Shown: positions 1 through 9,352, numbered from the stretch's first letter. The stretch: 64,000 nt of DNA from CAIMWS01 sp964409245 (GCA_964409245.1 CAYPCQ010000009.1:35215-99214); one strand, 5' to 3'. The notes: generated from the letters alone by a model not told the origin. Made by a program: numbers and translations.

Positions 1-489
1 GCCAGCCAGGGCACCAATGTGGCCGCCACCGCCCCGGCCCAGGAGGACAAATATCTGACCATTTCCGACACCCTTGGCTCGCCCGGATACACCATCAATA
101 CGGAGAAGCTGCCGGAATCGCTCAAAAGCCTCGGCCCGGCGGCCAACCTGATCCTCAAGCAGGCCAGCGCCCTGACCAAAGTCCCCAACATCAAGTTCAG
201 CCAGTCGGGTGGCGGGGTTGGGGCCATCGGCGGCGGATCCACTGCGGACCTGCTGCAAGGCGTGGCCGGCCTGCTGCAGAAGCCGAAGGCGGGCGCCACC
301 AATGCCGCCCCCGGCTCGGTATCCACCAACCAGGCGCCCGGCAACCAGACCCTGGAACTGATCCAAGGCGTGGCGGGCCTGCTGCAGCGGCCCAAGCCCG
401 GCGCCACCAATGCGCCCGCGGCGGCCAAAACCAACCCGCCGCCGGCGAATCCCGCCCCGGCCACGAATGCCGTGCAAAAGCCCAAGTAA
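1..489 (+). CDS. C-terminal part of an AsmA-like protein (5' end outside window)
   Basis: The frame is open from the first base (Ala-Ser-Gln-Gly-Thr-Asn before the first possible GTG start at 19), so this is the tail of a larger gene. The visible segment has a stretch of the kind 'YLTISDTLGSPGYTINTEKL', which resembles the end of AsmA/DUF748-type proteins where a last beta-strand unit precedes a variable tail. The tail carries two copies of a short unit, LLQGVAGLLQKPKAGATNA and LIQGVAGLLQRPKPGATNA, followed by a Pro/Ala/Asn-rich low-complexity end. AsmA-like proteins are inner-membrane-anchored periplasmic proteins linked to outer-membrane lipid homeostasis. The family call rests on general resemblance only and could be wrong; that it is a real gene end is more secure. 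Confidence 0.5.
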   Translation, partial: ASQGTNVAATAPAQEDKYLTISDTLGSPGYTINTEKLPESLKSLGPAANLILKQASALTKVPNIKFSQSGGGVGAIGGGSTADLLQGVAGLLQKPKAGATNAAPGSVSTNQAPGNQTLELIQGVAGLLQRPKPGATNAPAAAKTNPPPANPAPATNAVQKPK

Positions 490-519
490 CAGCCCCGGCC
501 AAAACCTGACCCTTAGCTT

Positions 520-1899
520 ATGCCAAACACCCAAATCGAAGCCTACCTGCGCGATAACCAGCAGCGGTTCATCGACCTCCTGTGCGAACATGTCCGGTTC
601 CCCAGCATTTCCGCCCAGGCGGAGCACCGGAAAGACGTGGAAGCCTGCGCGGGCTGGCTGGTGGCCCACTGCAAAAAAATCGGGTTGCAGGCCAGCCTCT
701 GCCCCACTCCGGGCCATCCCGTGGTGCTGGCCAAAACGTTTTCCACCCCCGCCCCCCGCAAGCCGCACTATATCGTTTATGGGCATTACGACGTGCAGCC
801 GGTCGATCCCCTGGATCTTTGGTCCTCGCCGCCGTTTGCGCCGGTCGTCCAGAAAGGCCGGCTCTTTGGCCGTGGCACGAGCGATAATAAAGGCCAGCAC
901 CTGGCCCACCTCAACGCCGTGGAAGCCTATTTGAAAACCGGCACTGAATTGCCCTGCGACCTCACGTTTGTGATCGAAGGCGAAGAGGAGATCGGCAGCA
1001 ACCACCTCGCGGATTTCCTGCAGAAAAACCGCCAGTCCCTGAAATGCCAGGGCGTCGTCATCTCGGATACCGGCATGCCCTCGCTCAAGCATCCCGCGCT
1101 CACCTACGCGCTCCGGGGCATCGCGGCCCTGGGCATCAAGCTGACCGGGCCTGATCGCGACCTGCATTCCGGGATTTACGGCGGGTCCGTCGAAAATCCG
1201 GCCATGGCCTTGTGCCAGCTCCTGGCCCGGCTGCGCGATGCCGACGGGCGCATCGCCATCCCCGGCTTTTACGATGATGTGGCGCCGCTCTCAGATTACG
1301 AGCGGGAGCAGCTGGCCCGCCTGCCCTACAGCGAAGCCGGCTACAAGAAACACCTGGGGGTCAAAGCTCTGTTTGGCGAGGCGGGCTTCACCGCCGGGGA
1401 GCAGCGCAGCGCCCGCCCCACCCTGGAAATCAACGGCCTCACCAGCGGCTACCAGGGTGAAGGCAGCAAAACCATCATCCCCTCCTGGGCCAAAGCCAAG
1501 CTGACCTGCCGGCTGGTGCCCAACCAAAAGCCGGAAAAAGTGCTCCAGGCGGTGGCCGCCCACCTGAAAAAAATCTGCCCCCCCACCGTGCGCCTGGAGA
1601 TCCAGGCCGGCCATGGCGGCGCCCCGTTCCTGTTCTCGCCGGACGGCCCCAAAGCCAAAGCCGCCCTGCGCGCCCTGGAATCCGCCTTCAAGCATCCCGC
1701 TGTTCTCCTGCGCGAAGGCGGCTCCATCCCCATTGTCAACGAGTTCCAGCGCATCCTCAAAACCGATGTCCTGCTCCTGGGCCTGGCCTTGCCGGACGAC
1801 AACGCCCATTCGCCCAACGAGAAATTCGACCTGGCCTGCTACACCCAGGGCATGCGGCTCAGCACCCAGCTCTGGCCCGAGCTCGCCGCCGTGTCTTGA
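520..1899 (+). CDS. M20 family dipeptidase / metallopeptidase
   Basis: A 459-residue protein of normal length for the M20/M25/M40 peptidase family, zinc enzymes that cleave dipeptides or deacylate amino acids in the cytoplasm. Visible motifs are the first metal-ligand block YGHYDVQPVDP (His and Asp near residues 89 and 91), the GRGTSDNKGQ block that supplies the bridging Asp, and the catalytic Glu pair in VIEGEEEIGS. The insert dimerisation domain occupies the middle (about 190-320). The ATG at 520 lies 30 bp after the preceding stop and there is no better start. Specific substrate is not evident from sequence. Confidence 0.9.
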   Translation: MPNTQIEAYLRDNQQRFIDLLCEHVRFPSISAQAEHRKDVEACAGWLVAHCKKIGLQASLCPTPGHPVVLAKTFSTPAPRKPHYIVYGHYDVQPVDPLDLWSSPPFAPVVQKGRLFGRGTSDNKGQHLAHLNAVEAYLKTGTELPCDLTFVIEGEEEIGSNHLADFLQKNRQSLKCQGVVISDTGMPSLKHPALTYALRGIAALGIKLTGPDRDLHSGIYGGSVENPAMALCQLLARLRDADGRIAIPGFYDDVAPLSDYEREQLARLPYSEAGYKKHLGVKALFGEAGFTAGEQRSARPTLEINGLTSGYQGEGSKTIIPSWAKAKLTCRLVPNQKPEKVLQAVAAHLKKICPPTVRLEIQAGHGGAPFLFSPDGPKAKAALRALESAFKHPAVLLREGGSIPIVNEFQRILKTDVLLLGLALPDDNAHSPNEKFDLACYTQGMRLSTQLWPELAAVS

Positions 1900-1917
1900 G
1901 TTCCCACCGGGGGGATT

Positions 1918-2514
1918 TCAAGCCAGGAAGTCGCGCTCCAGGCAGCGCGCCAGACGGGAAATTGCCTTCAGGATTTTGCCGCGGACCTGGATCAATTGGC
2001 GGTCCGCGCCGAAATCCCACGGCTCGGACATCAGATTGCGGTAGCGGCGGCTGAGCGGCTGATCCGGCCGGTTGCGGCCGAGCTGGCTCAACAAATCCTC
2101 CACCTCCGCCACCCGCTGGAGCGCCTGGCCGATGGCGGTGAGGGCTTTGGCCGCCGTCATTTTCCCGGCCTGGACTTTCTGCAGCAGGCGGCATTCAAAG
2201 TCCCGGCAATAAGCGGGACGTTCCGCATAGATGCGGCAGCGGGACTGCTCGTGGGCGGCGCAGGGCTGGCCGAAGCTGCAGGTCCGGCCGCGCTTCCGGA
2301 ATTTAAAGCCGAGCTGGCCCAGCCGCACCGGATCGTCCCCCGGCTCCAGCTTGACGTCGGTATATAGCACGCCATTGCAGCAGAGCCCGCACGCGGGGCA
2401 GAGCCGGGCGATCGCCTCCGGGGGATTGGGCGCCACTGGCAGCCCCGCAACCGGCGCCGGCTCATCAAGCCGGCGATCCGGCAAGGACTTTTTCCCCCGC
2501 CCGGCGGCAGTCAT
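1918..2514 (-). CDS. YkgJ family cysteine-cluster protein
   Basis: 198 residues with the hallmark cysteine cluster of the YkgJ/Fe-S (or zinc) binding family: CPACGLCCNG near residue 40, then CSFGQPCAAHEQSRC and CRDFECRLL around 80-110. Function of the family is not settled; metal chelation is inferred from the Cys pattern. The start overlaps the stop of the upstream SGNH hydrolase gene by 4 bp (ATGA), so the two are translationally coupled in one transcript. It runs convergently with the M20 peptidase gene, 18 bp apart. Confidence 0.85.
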   Translation of the reverse strand: MTAAGRGKKSLPDRRLDEPAPVAGLPVAPNPPEAIARLCPACGLCCNGVLYTDVKLEPGDDPVRLGQLGFKFRKRGRTCSFGQPCAAHEQSRCRIYAERPAYCRDFECRLLQKVQAGKMTAAKALTAIGQALQRVAEVEDLLSQLGRNRPDQPLSRRYRNLMSEPWDFGADRQLIQVRGKILKAISRLARCLERDFLA

Positions 2515-3170
2515 GGATTCCGGGCGCTCAGCACCGCGCCGTGGATGGTCCGCGCGATCAAAGCCGCGCCAATGGCGTTGGGGTGGATGTCATCCGGGAA
2601 GATCTCCTGTTTGCCGCTCAGGGCGGTATAAAGATCGATGGTCTGCAGCCCTTTTTCCGCGGCCACCTGTTTGATGATGGGGATGAGCTCATTCCGGATG
2701 ATATCGGGATTGATATCAAACATGATGGAATAGGCGGGCACGGGCAGGCAGAGGTAGATTTTGGGTTTGGAGGACAGGCCGGCGAAAACGTCCACCAAGG
2801 CCCGGAGGTCGGTCGCGAACTGATCCTTGTATTTCCAGTTTTGCGGCTTGGAATCATTGGTGCCGAGCTTGATGGTGACAATGTCCGGCAGGAAGTTGGT
2901 GGCGTTGCGGAAGGCCGCCTCGGCCCAATAAGGATAATCGCCCTTCTTCAGCAGCGTGCGCCCGCTGACGCCAAAATTGCGGGTGGTGTAGTTGGCGCCC
3001 AGCAAGCGGCCCAATACGACCGGGTAGGCGTTGACGGTGGGATTGTCCACTCCGGCGCCTTCGGTGATGCTGTCGCCGAGGCAGGCCACTTTGATCGCGG
3101 CGGCTTGCGCGGGGAGGGGCCAGGCCAGGCTTCCGGCCCACAACATAAGGATCATCAATTGGGTTCTCAT
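2511..3170 (-). CDS. Exported SGNH/GDSL-type hydrolase
   Basis: 219 residues when started at the ATG at 3170, which places a signal peptide (MRTQLMILMLWAGSLAWPL...AQA) at the very N-terminus; the open frame extends further upstream but would overlap the preceding gene. Block I of SGNH hydrolases is GDSITEG (catalytic Ser), block III is GTND, and block V is DDIHPN (catalytic Asp and His). Such enzymes are esterases acting on lipids or acetylated polysaccharides in the periplasm or outside the cell. Eight bases separate it from the upstream repeat protein and 4 bp overlap joins it to the YkgJ gene, giving a three-gene minus-strand operon. Confidence 0.88.
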   Translation of the reverse strand: MRTQLMILMLWAGSLAWPLPAQAAAIKVACLGDSITEGAGVDNPTVNAYPVVLGRLLGANYTTRNFGVSGRTLLKKGDYPYWAEAAFRNATNFLPDIVTIKLGTNDSKPQNWKYKDQFATDLRALVDVFAGLSSKPKIYLCLPVPAYSIMFDINPDIIRNELIPIIKQVAAEKGLQTIDLYTALSGKQEIFPDDIHPNAIGAALIARTIHGAVLSARNP

Positions 3171-3177
3171 GGCAAAA

Positions 3178-6100
3178 TCAAGGCAGCAGAATGGCACGGT
3201 AAAAACGGGGCGCCGCGGGCGGGGCATTGGAATCCACCACCTCCAGGAGCCCATTAGTATTGACCAGGGTGCTGATCTGCACCCAGTCAGCCAGGTTGGT
3301 GGAGGTTTCGATGGCGTAACGTCCGCCCCGGGCGCCGACGAGGGTGAATTGGAAACGCCCCGGGTCCGGGCGTTGGGCGCCCACCAGGTGGGGATTCAGG
3401 CTGACGCGGTTGGCCACCGTGCGGGCCCCGCCGTATTGGAGGCCCTGGCCGACAACCAGGAAATGGCCCCCCATGACCGCGAGGCGGGGCGCCACCTGGT
3501 CGTAGGCGTTGGTGTTCACCAGCGCCAGGGATCCGGGGAGGACGGCGCCGTTATCCGCCAGGGATACCCCCACCAGGTTGAAATTATTCGTGAGGCCCGC
3601 CACCGCCTCCTGCCAGGCCACAAAATAATCCCCGCCATAGGCGGCGACCGAGGGCGCCGTCTGCTGGTAGGCGGCCTGCCGGACGATCCGGATATCCGAG
3701 GCCGAGGGCAAACCATCCGCGGGCAGGAACACCCCGTAAATATCGAGGCTGGTGGTGCTGTTGCGGGAGTCGGCCCAGGCCGCGAAGAAGTCCTCACCAT
3801 TGGCGGCGATGGCGGGCAGGGTCTGGCTTTGGAGGGCGGAACAAATCGCCAGGCCATTGGTATCCAGCAACCGGCCATCCCCATCCACGCGCGCGCCATA
3901 GATGTCCGGATTGGCGCTGGAACGGCGGTCCTCCCAAACCAGCATCCATAGGGAGCTGTTGGCCGCCATGGCGGGCAGGGTTTGATCGTTCGCGGCGGTG
4001 CAGATGGGGATGGCGTTCGTGTCCAGCACCGCGCCGTCCAGCGCCACCCGCGCGCCATAAATATCCCAGCGCACGAGGGTGGCGGAGCTGGATCGGGCAT
4101 CCTGCCAGGCCACCAGCCAGCGGTCCCCTTTGGCCGCCACCACGGGGAAGTTTTGCACATTCGTGCTGGAGCAGATCGGAAACCCAGACGGATCCAGAAC
4201 CTGGCCCCCGGCGCTGACCCGGGCGCCGTAAATATCGAGGTTGGTGGCCGCCACCGGGCTGTTCCGCTGGTCAGCCCAAACCACGAGGAAATCCCGGCCG
4301 CTGGCCGCCACGGCGGGAACTGTCTGATGGCTGGGCGCCACGGAAATGGGTATGCCAGCCGCATCCAGCGGCAGCGCGTTTTCATCCAAACGCACGCCAA
4401 GGATGTCCATCCCCGAATTCTTGAGGTTCCGGTTATCGGCCCAGACCACCAGGAAGTTCGTGCCATTGGCCGCCACGGCGGGGGTGGCCTGGAAATTGGC
4501 GGACACGCTGACCGGCAGTTCTGGCAAAACGCCAGGATCCGAGGTCCGCCCGATCCGGGCAGTGTAAATCTCCGCCAAAATCGTCACAGGATGGTTGCGG
4601 GCATCCTGCCAGACCACCTGCCAGCCATCCCCCACGGCGGAGACCGCCGGGTGGCATTGGTTGCCCGCAGCCGCGGAAAGGAGCACGCCATCCGGGTCCA
4701 GCACCCGGCCGCTGTCCTCCACCCGGGCCGCCAGGATGTCCGACTCGAGCATATTGGCGCCGCTGCGCCGGAAATCCTGCCAGGCCACCAGGAATTCGCC
4801 CTGGCTGGCCGCCACGGAGGGGTTGCCCTGGCAGTTGGTAGCGGTGCTGATGGCCAGCGCGTTCGTATCCAGGACCACCCCGGCAGGGCTGACCCGGGCC
4901 CCGGCGATGTCATTGCCCCCGGCACTATACTCTTCCCAAACCACCAGGTAATTCGTGCCATTGGCGGCCACCGCCGGCAGCCATTGGGTATTGGCGTTGG
5001 TGCAAATGGCGATGCCGGCGGGATTCACCAGCGTGCCGTTGGAGGAAATCAGTGTGCCGTAGATGTCGGCGTTGAACTGGGCGGAGGTGGCTTTCCGGTA
5101 ATCCTGCCAGACCACCAGGAACTGGTCATTCAAGGCCGCCACGGCGGGAAACAACTGGTCGCTGGCGGCACTGGTCAGGGAGAGCCCATTGGTGGTGGAG
5201 AGGGAGCCGTCGTTTTTCAGCAAGGCGCCGTAAATGCCGGCGTTGCGCGCGTCGCGCCAGGCGATATAAAAACCGGCGGTTCCGGCTGCCACGGCCGGCG
5301 AGTTCTGTATCCCGGAGCTGTTGCAGACCGGCGGCAGGATCTTCACCTCCCCTTGGGCGCTCACCCGGGCGGCGAAAATATCCCAATCCGTGGTGGTGGA
5401 ACCCTTGGGCGCCGACCAGGCCACGAGGAATCCGCCTTCATTGGCCGCCACGGAAACCATCGTTTGCTCGTGCGCGGGAGCGACCATGAGGCCATAAGGA
5501 TCCGCCAGCTTGCCCTCCAGGGTCAGGCGGGCAGCATAGACGCTGGCCGGAGTCAGGTCGCCTTTGCCGTGCGCCCACGCCACCAGGATGGCCTGGCTGC
5601 TGGCCGCCACCACCGGGGCGGCCTGGAGCGAAGGGGTGGCGGACACCAGAGGTTGATCCACCCCAATCTCGGGGCTGATCACCGGGTCGATCGCCAGGGG
5701 ATAAACCGCTTCCGCCAAAACCTGGGTGGGCAGTTCCACTCGCAAGGTTTCATCCTGCACGGTGGTGCTGAGATCCCAACGCCGGCCTTGGGCATCCACC
5801 GCGGTGGCCGCCCCGATGCGCCAGCGCGCCACACCGCCGGCATCGGCCAGGTGGATGGCTCCATCTTTCTGAAGCGCACCCGCCATCCCCACCACGGTCG
5901 TGTCAATGGCCACCGGCCCCATTGCCTGCGGATTCCACGGGATGATCCAGGCCAGCTCCACACCACCGGCCAGCGTTTCGAAATGCTCCACCAAGCCGGA
6001 ATCCGGATCCAGCAAGGTTTGCACGGTGTTGCCCAGCACCACGCGGGGCTGCGGCCGGGATCGCCCGCCGTCAAAAAGGGTGGCCTGGCCATCCCCCACC

Positions 6101-6672
6101 CGGGAAGTGAAAAGCCGGAGCTCCAGGCCGGGGTCGGCAAGACTGGCGGCGGAGCCTCCTGCCGGCCTCAAATGCAGCCCGTCGCTGGCGATGCGGGCCT
6201 GGTATGAGCCGGCCTTTACCGCGGCTTCGTTTGGATCCGGCCCGGGGGTGAAAGTGTGGTCCACCCGCTCGATCACTTTGGATAAATCCGCCCGCCCTGG
6301 CGCCCGCCCGCCGTGCGCCGGACTGGCGGAGGCATTCTCCACCGGCTTGGTTTTCCAAAATTCAGCGCCATATTTCACCGCCCACGTAGGCTCCTCACCA
6401 GGCTGGCGGAGGATGGAAAGGCCATCCGCCACGGTTTGATCATTATTCATAGGGTGGCCCGCCAGGGCGTTTGCAGGAGCATGGCCGCCAGTTGCGCCAA
6501 CGATCCCAATGGACCCGGCGTGCACTCTTTGAACAACCGGTGGCGAATTTGAGGCGCCAGCGAACCGCGGCGTTGGCGAGGGAGGCCAGGCCCAGATCGC
6601 CCACCCCAGGATCAAAGCGCCCAGGAGGGCGGGACGCCGGCCCCTGCAAATTTTGGACTCTCGATGGAGCAT
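3178..6672 (-). CDS. Large exported repeat protein, 14 beta-propeller-like repeats
   Basis: 1164 residues. The N-terminus has a basic stretch and a hydrophobic segment (LLGALILGWAIWAW) consistent with a signal peptide. From about residue 330 there are 14 repeats of roughly 50-58 residues, each built as P-x-VAA-x(4-6)-(F/W)LVVW-x-D-x-R-N ... DIYGARV ... G ... LD-x-x-G-x-x-IC, strongly suggesting beta-propeller blades (two seven-bladed or one long array). The last 60 residues match the verrucomicrobial C-terminal domain of exported proteins (RYAIETSTNLADWVQIS ... FYRAIL). The function is unknown; a surface or extracellular binding role is inference. First gene of the operon with the SGNH hydrolase and YkgJ genes, divergent from the thymidylate-synthase-like gene. 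Confidence 0.8.
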   Translation of the reverse strand: MLHRESKICRGRRPALLGALILGWAIWAWPPSPTPRFAGASNSPPVVQRVHAGSIGIVGATGGHAPANALAGHPMNNDQTVADGLSILRQPGEEPTWAVKYGAEFWKTKPVENASASPAHGGRAPGRADLSKVIERVDHTFTPGPDPNEAAVKAGSYQARIASDGLHLRPAGGSAASLADPGLELRLFTSRVGDGQATLFDGGRSRPQPRVVLGNTVQTLLDPDSGLVEHFETLAGGVELAWIIPWNPQAMGPVAIDTTVVGMAGALQKDGAIHLADAGGVARWRIGAATAVDAQGRRWDLSTTVQDETLRVELPTQVLAEAVYPLAIDPVISPEIGVDQPLVSATPSLQAAPVVAASSQAILVAWAHGKGDLTPASVYAARLTLEGKLADPYGLMVAPAHEQTMVSVAANEGGFLVAWSAPKGSTTTDWDIFAARVSAQGEVKILPPVCNSSGIQNSPAVAAGTAGFYIAWRDARNAGIYGALLKNDGSLSTTNGLSLTSAASDQLFPAVAALNDQFLVVWQDYRKATSAQFNADIYGTLISSNGTLVNPAGIAICTNANTQWLPAVAANGTNYLVVWEEYSAGGNDIAGARVSPAGVVLDTNALAISTATNCQGNPSVAASQGEFLVAWQDFRRSGANMLESDILAARVEDSGRVLDPDGVLLSAAAGNQCHPAVSAVGDGWQVVWQDARNHPVTILAEIYTARIGRTSDPGVLPELPVSVSANFQATPAVAANGTNFLVVWADNRNLKNSGMDILGVRLDENALPLDAAGIPISVAPSHQTVPAVAASGRDFLVVWADQRNSPVAATNLDIYGARVSAGGQVLDPSGFPICSSTNVQNFPVVAAKGDRWLVAWQDARSSSATLVRWDIYGARVALDGAVLDTNAIPICTAANDQTLPAMAANSSLWMLVWEDRRSSANPDIYGARVDGDGRLLDTNGLAICSALQSQTLPAIAANGEDFFAAWADSRNSTTSLDIYGVFLPADGLPSASDIRIVRQAAYQQTAPSVAAYGGDYFVAWQEAVAGLTNNFNLVGVSLADNGAVLPGSLALVNTNAYDQVAPRLAVMGGHFLVVGQGLQYGGARTVANRVSLNPHLVGAQRPDPGRFQFTLVGARGGRYAIETSTNLADWVQISTLVNTNGLLEVVDSNAPPAAPRFYRAILLP

Positions 6673-6913
6673 GGTTTCCTTTTACTCCTGGCCCCGGCAA
6701 ACGGAAGCAAAATCGTCCGGCCACCGCAGGGGGGCGCGAGCTGAGGCTCGCAGCCCGCCCCCCTGCTCGTTTTAACTCGCTTCGGAGCCCAGAATCAGTT
6801 AACCAAAAACCAGACCGGTAACAGTTACTTTTGGCGCGCGGCGCCTTGCCCGCGCCGTGTGCCAGCCATTTTCGAACATTGCCAAGGAAGCGGTTTTCCG
6901 ATAAAAGAGACCC

Positions 6914-7762
6914 ATGAATGGCATTCCTGTTTTGCACGTTGAGGCCGATTGCATTGCCCGGGCCTGGGAGGAATCACTGATCCTCCTGCACCGGCAGGGT
7001 TGTGATCTCAAAACGCAATACGACAAACCGGAGGATCCCCCGAGCAAGGATGCCACCATGATCATCACCATCACCGACCCGCTCCAGGAGCCGATGATCC
7101 ACAAGGATTTTCCAGGCGGCCCCGAAGATCTGCAGGAATACGTGATGGAGGTCTGCGAAGGCATCAAGGACCACCTGGTGCGCGATCCCAACGACCCCGC
7201 CGACACCCGCTGGGAATACACCTACCACCAGCGGCTGTTTGCGTATAACGCGCCCACCTTCGACCCCTTCGACCAAATCGAAATCCTGTGCGAAAAGCTG
7301 GCCAAAACGCCCTATTCCCGCCGGGCCCAGGCCATCACCTGGAAGGTCTGGGAGGACAACGAGTGCTACGATCCCGCCTGCATGCAAAGCATCTGGTGCC
7401 GGATCACCGAAGACCACGGCCACCCCACGCTCAGCATGAATGTCCGGTTCCGCTCCAACGACGCCTACAAGGCCGCCTTCATGAACATCTTCGCCCTGGT
7501 GCAAATGCAGCAGCGCATCGCCGCCCGCATTTCGGACATCACCGACCGCGAAGTGCGGATCGGCCGTTACTGCCACATGGCCGACAGCTACCACCTTTAC
7601 GGCTCGTATTTCCGGGAATTCGAGGGGCGCTTTTTGGGGGCGCTCAGCAAGCGGCCGTTTGAGTCCCGGACCATGCGCTACGAAGACCTGCGCGACCTCA
7701 TGGAAGGGGCCCGCCCGGCGATCCTCGAAAAAGCCCGCCAAATGGGCCAGAAAGCGGGTTAA
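6914..7762 (+). CDS. Divergent thymidylate-synthase-like protein
   Basis: 282 residues. The segment YDPACMQSIWC ... MNVRFRSNDAYKAAFMN lines up with the thymidylate synthase core, in which the nucleophilic Cys of the P-C motif is followed about 25 residues later by the phosphate-binding RSND; here Cys156 would be the nucleophile. MADSYHLYG may correspond to the nucleotide-binding D-x-H-x-Y motif, with an extra residue. Folate-binding and C-terminal regions are not clearly canonical, so it may be a dUMP/dCMP-modifying relative rather than the housekeeping enzyme. It stands alone, 240 bp from the divergent 14-repeat protein gene. I am fairly sure of the superfamily and unsure of the reaction. 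Confidence 0.65.
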   Translation: MNGIPVLHVEADCIARAWEESLILLHRQGCDLKTQYDKPEDPPSKDATMIITITDPLQEPMIHKDFPGGPEDLQEYVMEVCEGIKDHLVRDPNDPADTRWEYTYHQRLFAYNAPTFDPFDQIEILCEKLAKTPYSRRAQAITWKVWEDNECYDPACMQSIWCRITEDHGHPTLSMNVRFRSNDAYKAAFMNIFALVQMQQRIAARISDITDREVRIGRYCHMADSYHLYGSYFREFEGRFLGALSKRPFESRTMRYEDLRDLMEGARPAILEKARQMGQKAG

Positions 7763-8011
7763 GCCTGTAAACACCCCAATATTTCTCACAGGCCGGGCAA
7801 TACCCTGATTTCGCTCTGGTGGCCGGGGTGGTTTTTCCCCCAGGCCAAAAGCCGCCTTGGTTATCATAAACGCCACCTTTGCCAGGCCTTGCTCCCGGGT
7901 CTGAAGACGGTTGCGGATAAGAGCGCGATGCGCGGGTGGAAGCGTTGCGCCACGCTCTGGCATCGCTGTGGCGTGGGATGGCGGGAATGTCTTATGAATC
8001 TCCAGAAATGT

Positions 8012-8036
8012 AATTGTACACCGCTGATGTACAATT
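8012..8036. promoter_or_regulatory. Perfect 9-bp inverted repeat upstream of the ATPase gene
   Basis: AATTGTACA and TGTACAATT are separated by 7 bp. A further TGTACA lies near 8060. The arrangement has the size of a dimeric repressor operator and sits just upstream of the likely GTG start at 8075; it would lie inside the coding region only if the much longer open frame were used. Which regulator binds is unknown. Confidence 0.45.
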
Positions 8037-8074
8037 GCATTGCATATTTACAGTTGCGCTGTACATTTGCGGGA

Positions 8075-9259
8075 GTGAATGGCCATGCTCCAATCCCACG
8101 CAAGCTGCCTTGTCCGGACCGATCCTTTTTCCTGTTCGGCCCCCGGGGGGTGGGCAAAAGCACCTGGCTGAAACAGGCTCTGCCCCAGGCGCCACGTTTT
8201 GATTTGCTGGATGCATCGCTTTTTTTGGAACTCTCCCGCGACCCACACCGCCTGGAAGCCATGGTGGGCAATCAGCCAGCGGGCGCCTGGGTGGCGCTGG
8301 ATGAGATCCAGAAAATCCCCGAATTGCTGGATGAAGTGCATCGGTTGATGGAAGCCCGACGATGGCGGTTTGCCATGTGCGGATCCTCGTCACGCAAGCT
8401 CCGCCGGGGAGGGGCCAATTTACTGGCGGGACGCGCGCTTACCATGAACCTGGAAGGTTTCACCTCGGTGGAATTGGGGGATTCGTTTGACCCCGGCTTT
8501 GCCTTGGAATGGGGCCTGCTGCCATTTGTGCAAAACGACCAACTCCTGGCCGCGGATATCCTGGCCGCTTATGTGAACACTTACCTCCAGGAGGAAATCC
8601 GCCAGGAAGGCCTGGTCCGCAAAGTGCAGCCCTTTGTCCGCTTTCTGTCCGTGGCGGGCCAGGCCAATGGCCAGGTGGTCAATGGCCATAACATCGCGCG
8701 GGAAGCCGCCGTCCCGCGCAGCACCGTGGATGCCTATTTTGCGATCCTCACCGAAACCTTGCTGGGCCATTTCCTCCCGGCGTGGCGGCCAGGCCTGAAA
8801 GTCCGGGAAACCGCCCATCCCAAGTTTTACTGGTTTGACCCAGGCGTAGCCCGCGCCGCGTGCGGATTGCACCGTGATCCGGTGGACCGGATCTGGCTGG
8901 GGACGGCGCTGGAAACTCTGATTTACCACGAATTGAGGGTTTACAATGAAATCAGCCGCAAACTGCGGCCCCTGGGGTATTACCGAACTCCCGCCGGGGT
9001 TGAGGTGGATTTCATCATCGAAACGCGCAAACGCCAGTCTGGCAATCCCCCGCACCTGGTTGCCCTCGAGATCAAGCTGGCCGGCAAATGGGACCGATCC
9101 TGGGAAAAAGGCTTGCGGGATCTGGCGTCGCAGCCGGGCCTGAAAATCGAGCGTCTGTTCGGCATTTACACGGGTGAACGCACCTATGAATTCGATAACC
9201 TGAGCGTCCTGCCAGTTCGTGAATTCCTGGCGGCGCTGCACCGCGGCGAGGTGTTTTAG
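8075..9259 (+). CDS. P-loop ATPase with C-terminal DUF4143 domain
   Basis: Member of the AAA-type ATPases with a C-terminal DUF4143 nuclease-like domain. From the GTG at 8075 the protein has about 394 residues and opens with PIPRKLPCPDRSFFLFGPRG, matching the usual family start; the frame is open back to 7889 but that extension is Cys-rich, unlike the family and contains an inverted repeat. Walker A is GPRGVGKS, Walker B is VALDEIQ, and the sensor region reads MCGSSSRKL. The C-terminal half has the PD-(D/E)XK-like pattern with EVDFIIE and LVALEIK. Members are common, often horizontally mobile, and lack a defined role. No partner gene is adjacent. Confidence 0.85.
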   Translation: MNGHAPIPRKLPCPDRSFFLFGPRGVGKSTWLKQALPQAPRFDLLDASLFLELSRDPHRLEAMVGNQPAGAWVALDEIQKIPELLDEVHRLMEARRWRFAMCGSSSRKLRRGGANLLAGRALTMNLEGFTSVELGDSFDPGFALEWGLLPFVQNDQLLAADILAAYVNTYLQEEIRQEGLVRKVQPFVRFLSVAGQANGQVVNGHNIAREAAVPRSTVDAYFAILTETLLGHFLPAWRPGLKVRETAHPKFYWFDPGVARAACGLHRDPVDRIWLGTALETLIYHELRVYNEISRKLRPLGYYRTPAGVEVDFIIETRKRQSGNPPHLVALEIKLAGKWDRSWEKGLRDLASQPGLKIERLFGIYTGERTYEFDNLSVLPVREFLAALHRGEVF

Positions 9260-9352
9260 GCCACCGTGAATACCGGAGGGCGGCGGGCCAGGTGGGGGCG
9301 GAGGTAAAAGCTTGTCATCGGCCGGAGTTTGCGGATCAATCTGGAACTTGAA

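Noticed and set aside
3982..6207. Long antisense open frame over the 14-repeat protein gene, and similar ones over purL (22938-25082), the kinase (39199-40809) and other GC-rich genes.
   Set aside because: These are GC-driven shadows of real genes: they follow repeat periodicity or family motifs of the other strand and lack protein-family features.
7889..7990. A stretch whose reverse complement contains GTGGCGCAACGCTTCCACCC, similar to the core of the dispersed repeat.
   Set aside because: It lacks the 5' landmarks of copies A-D and shows only about 18 clear matching bases, so I did not count it as a fifth copy.
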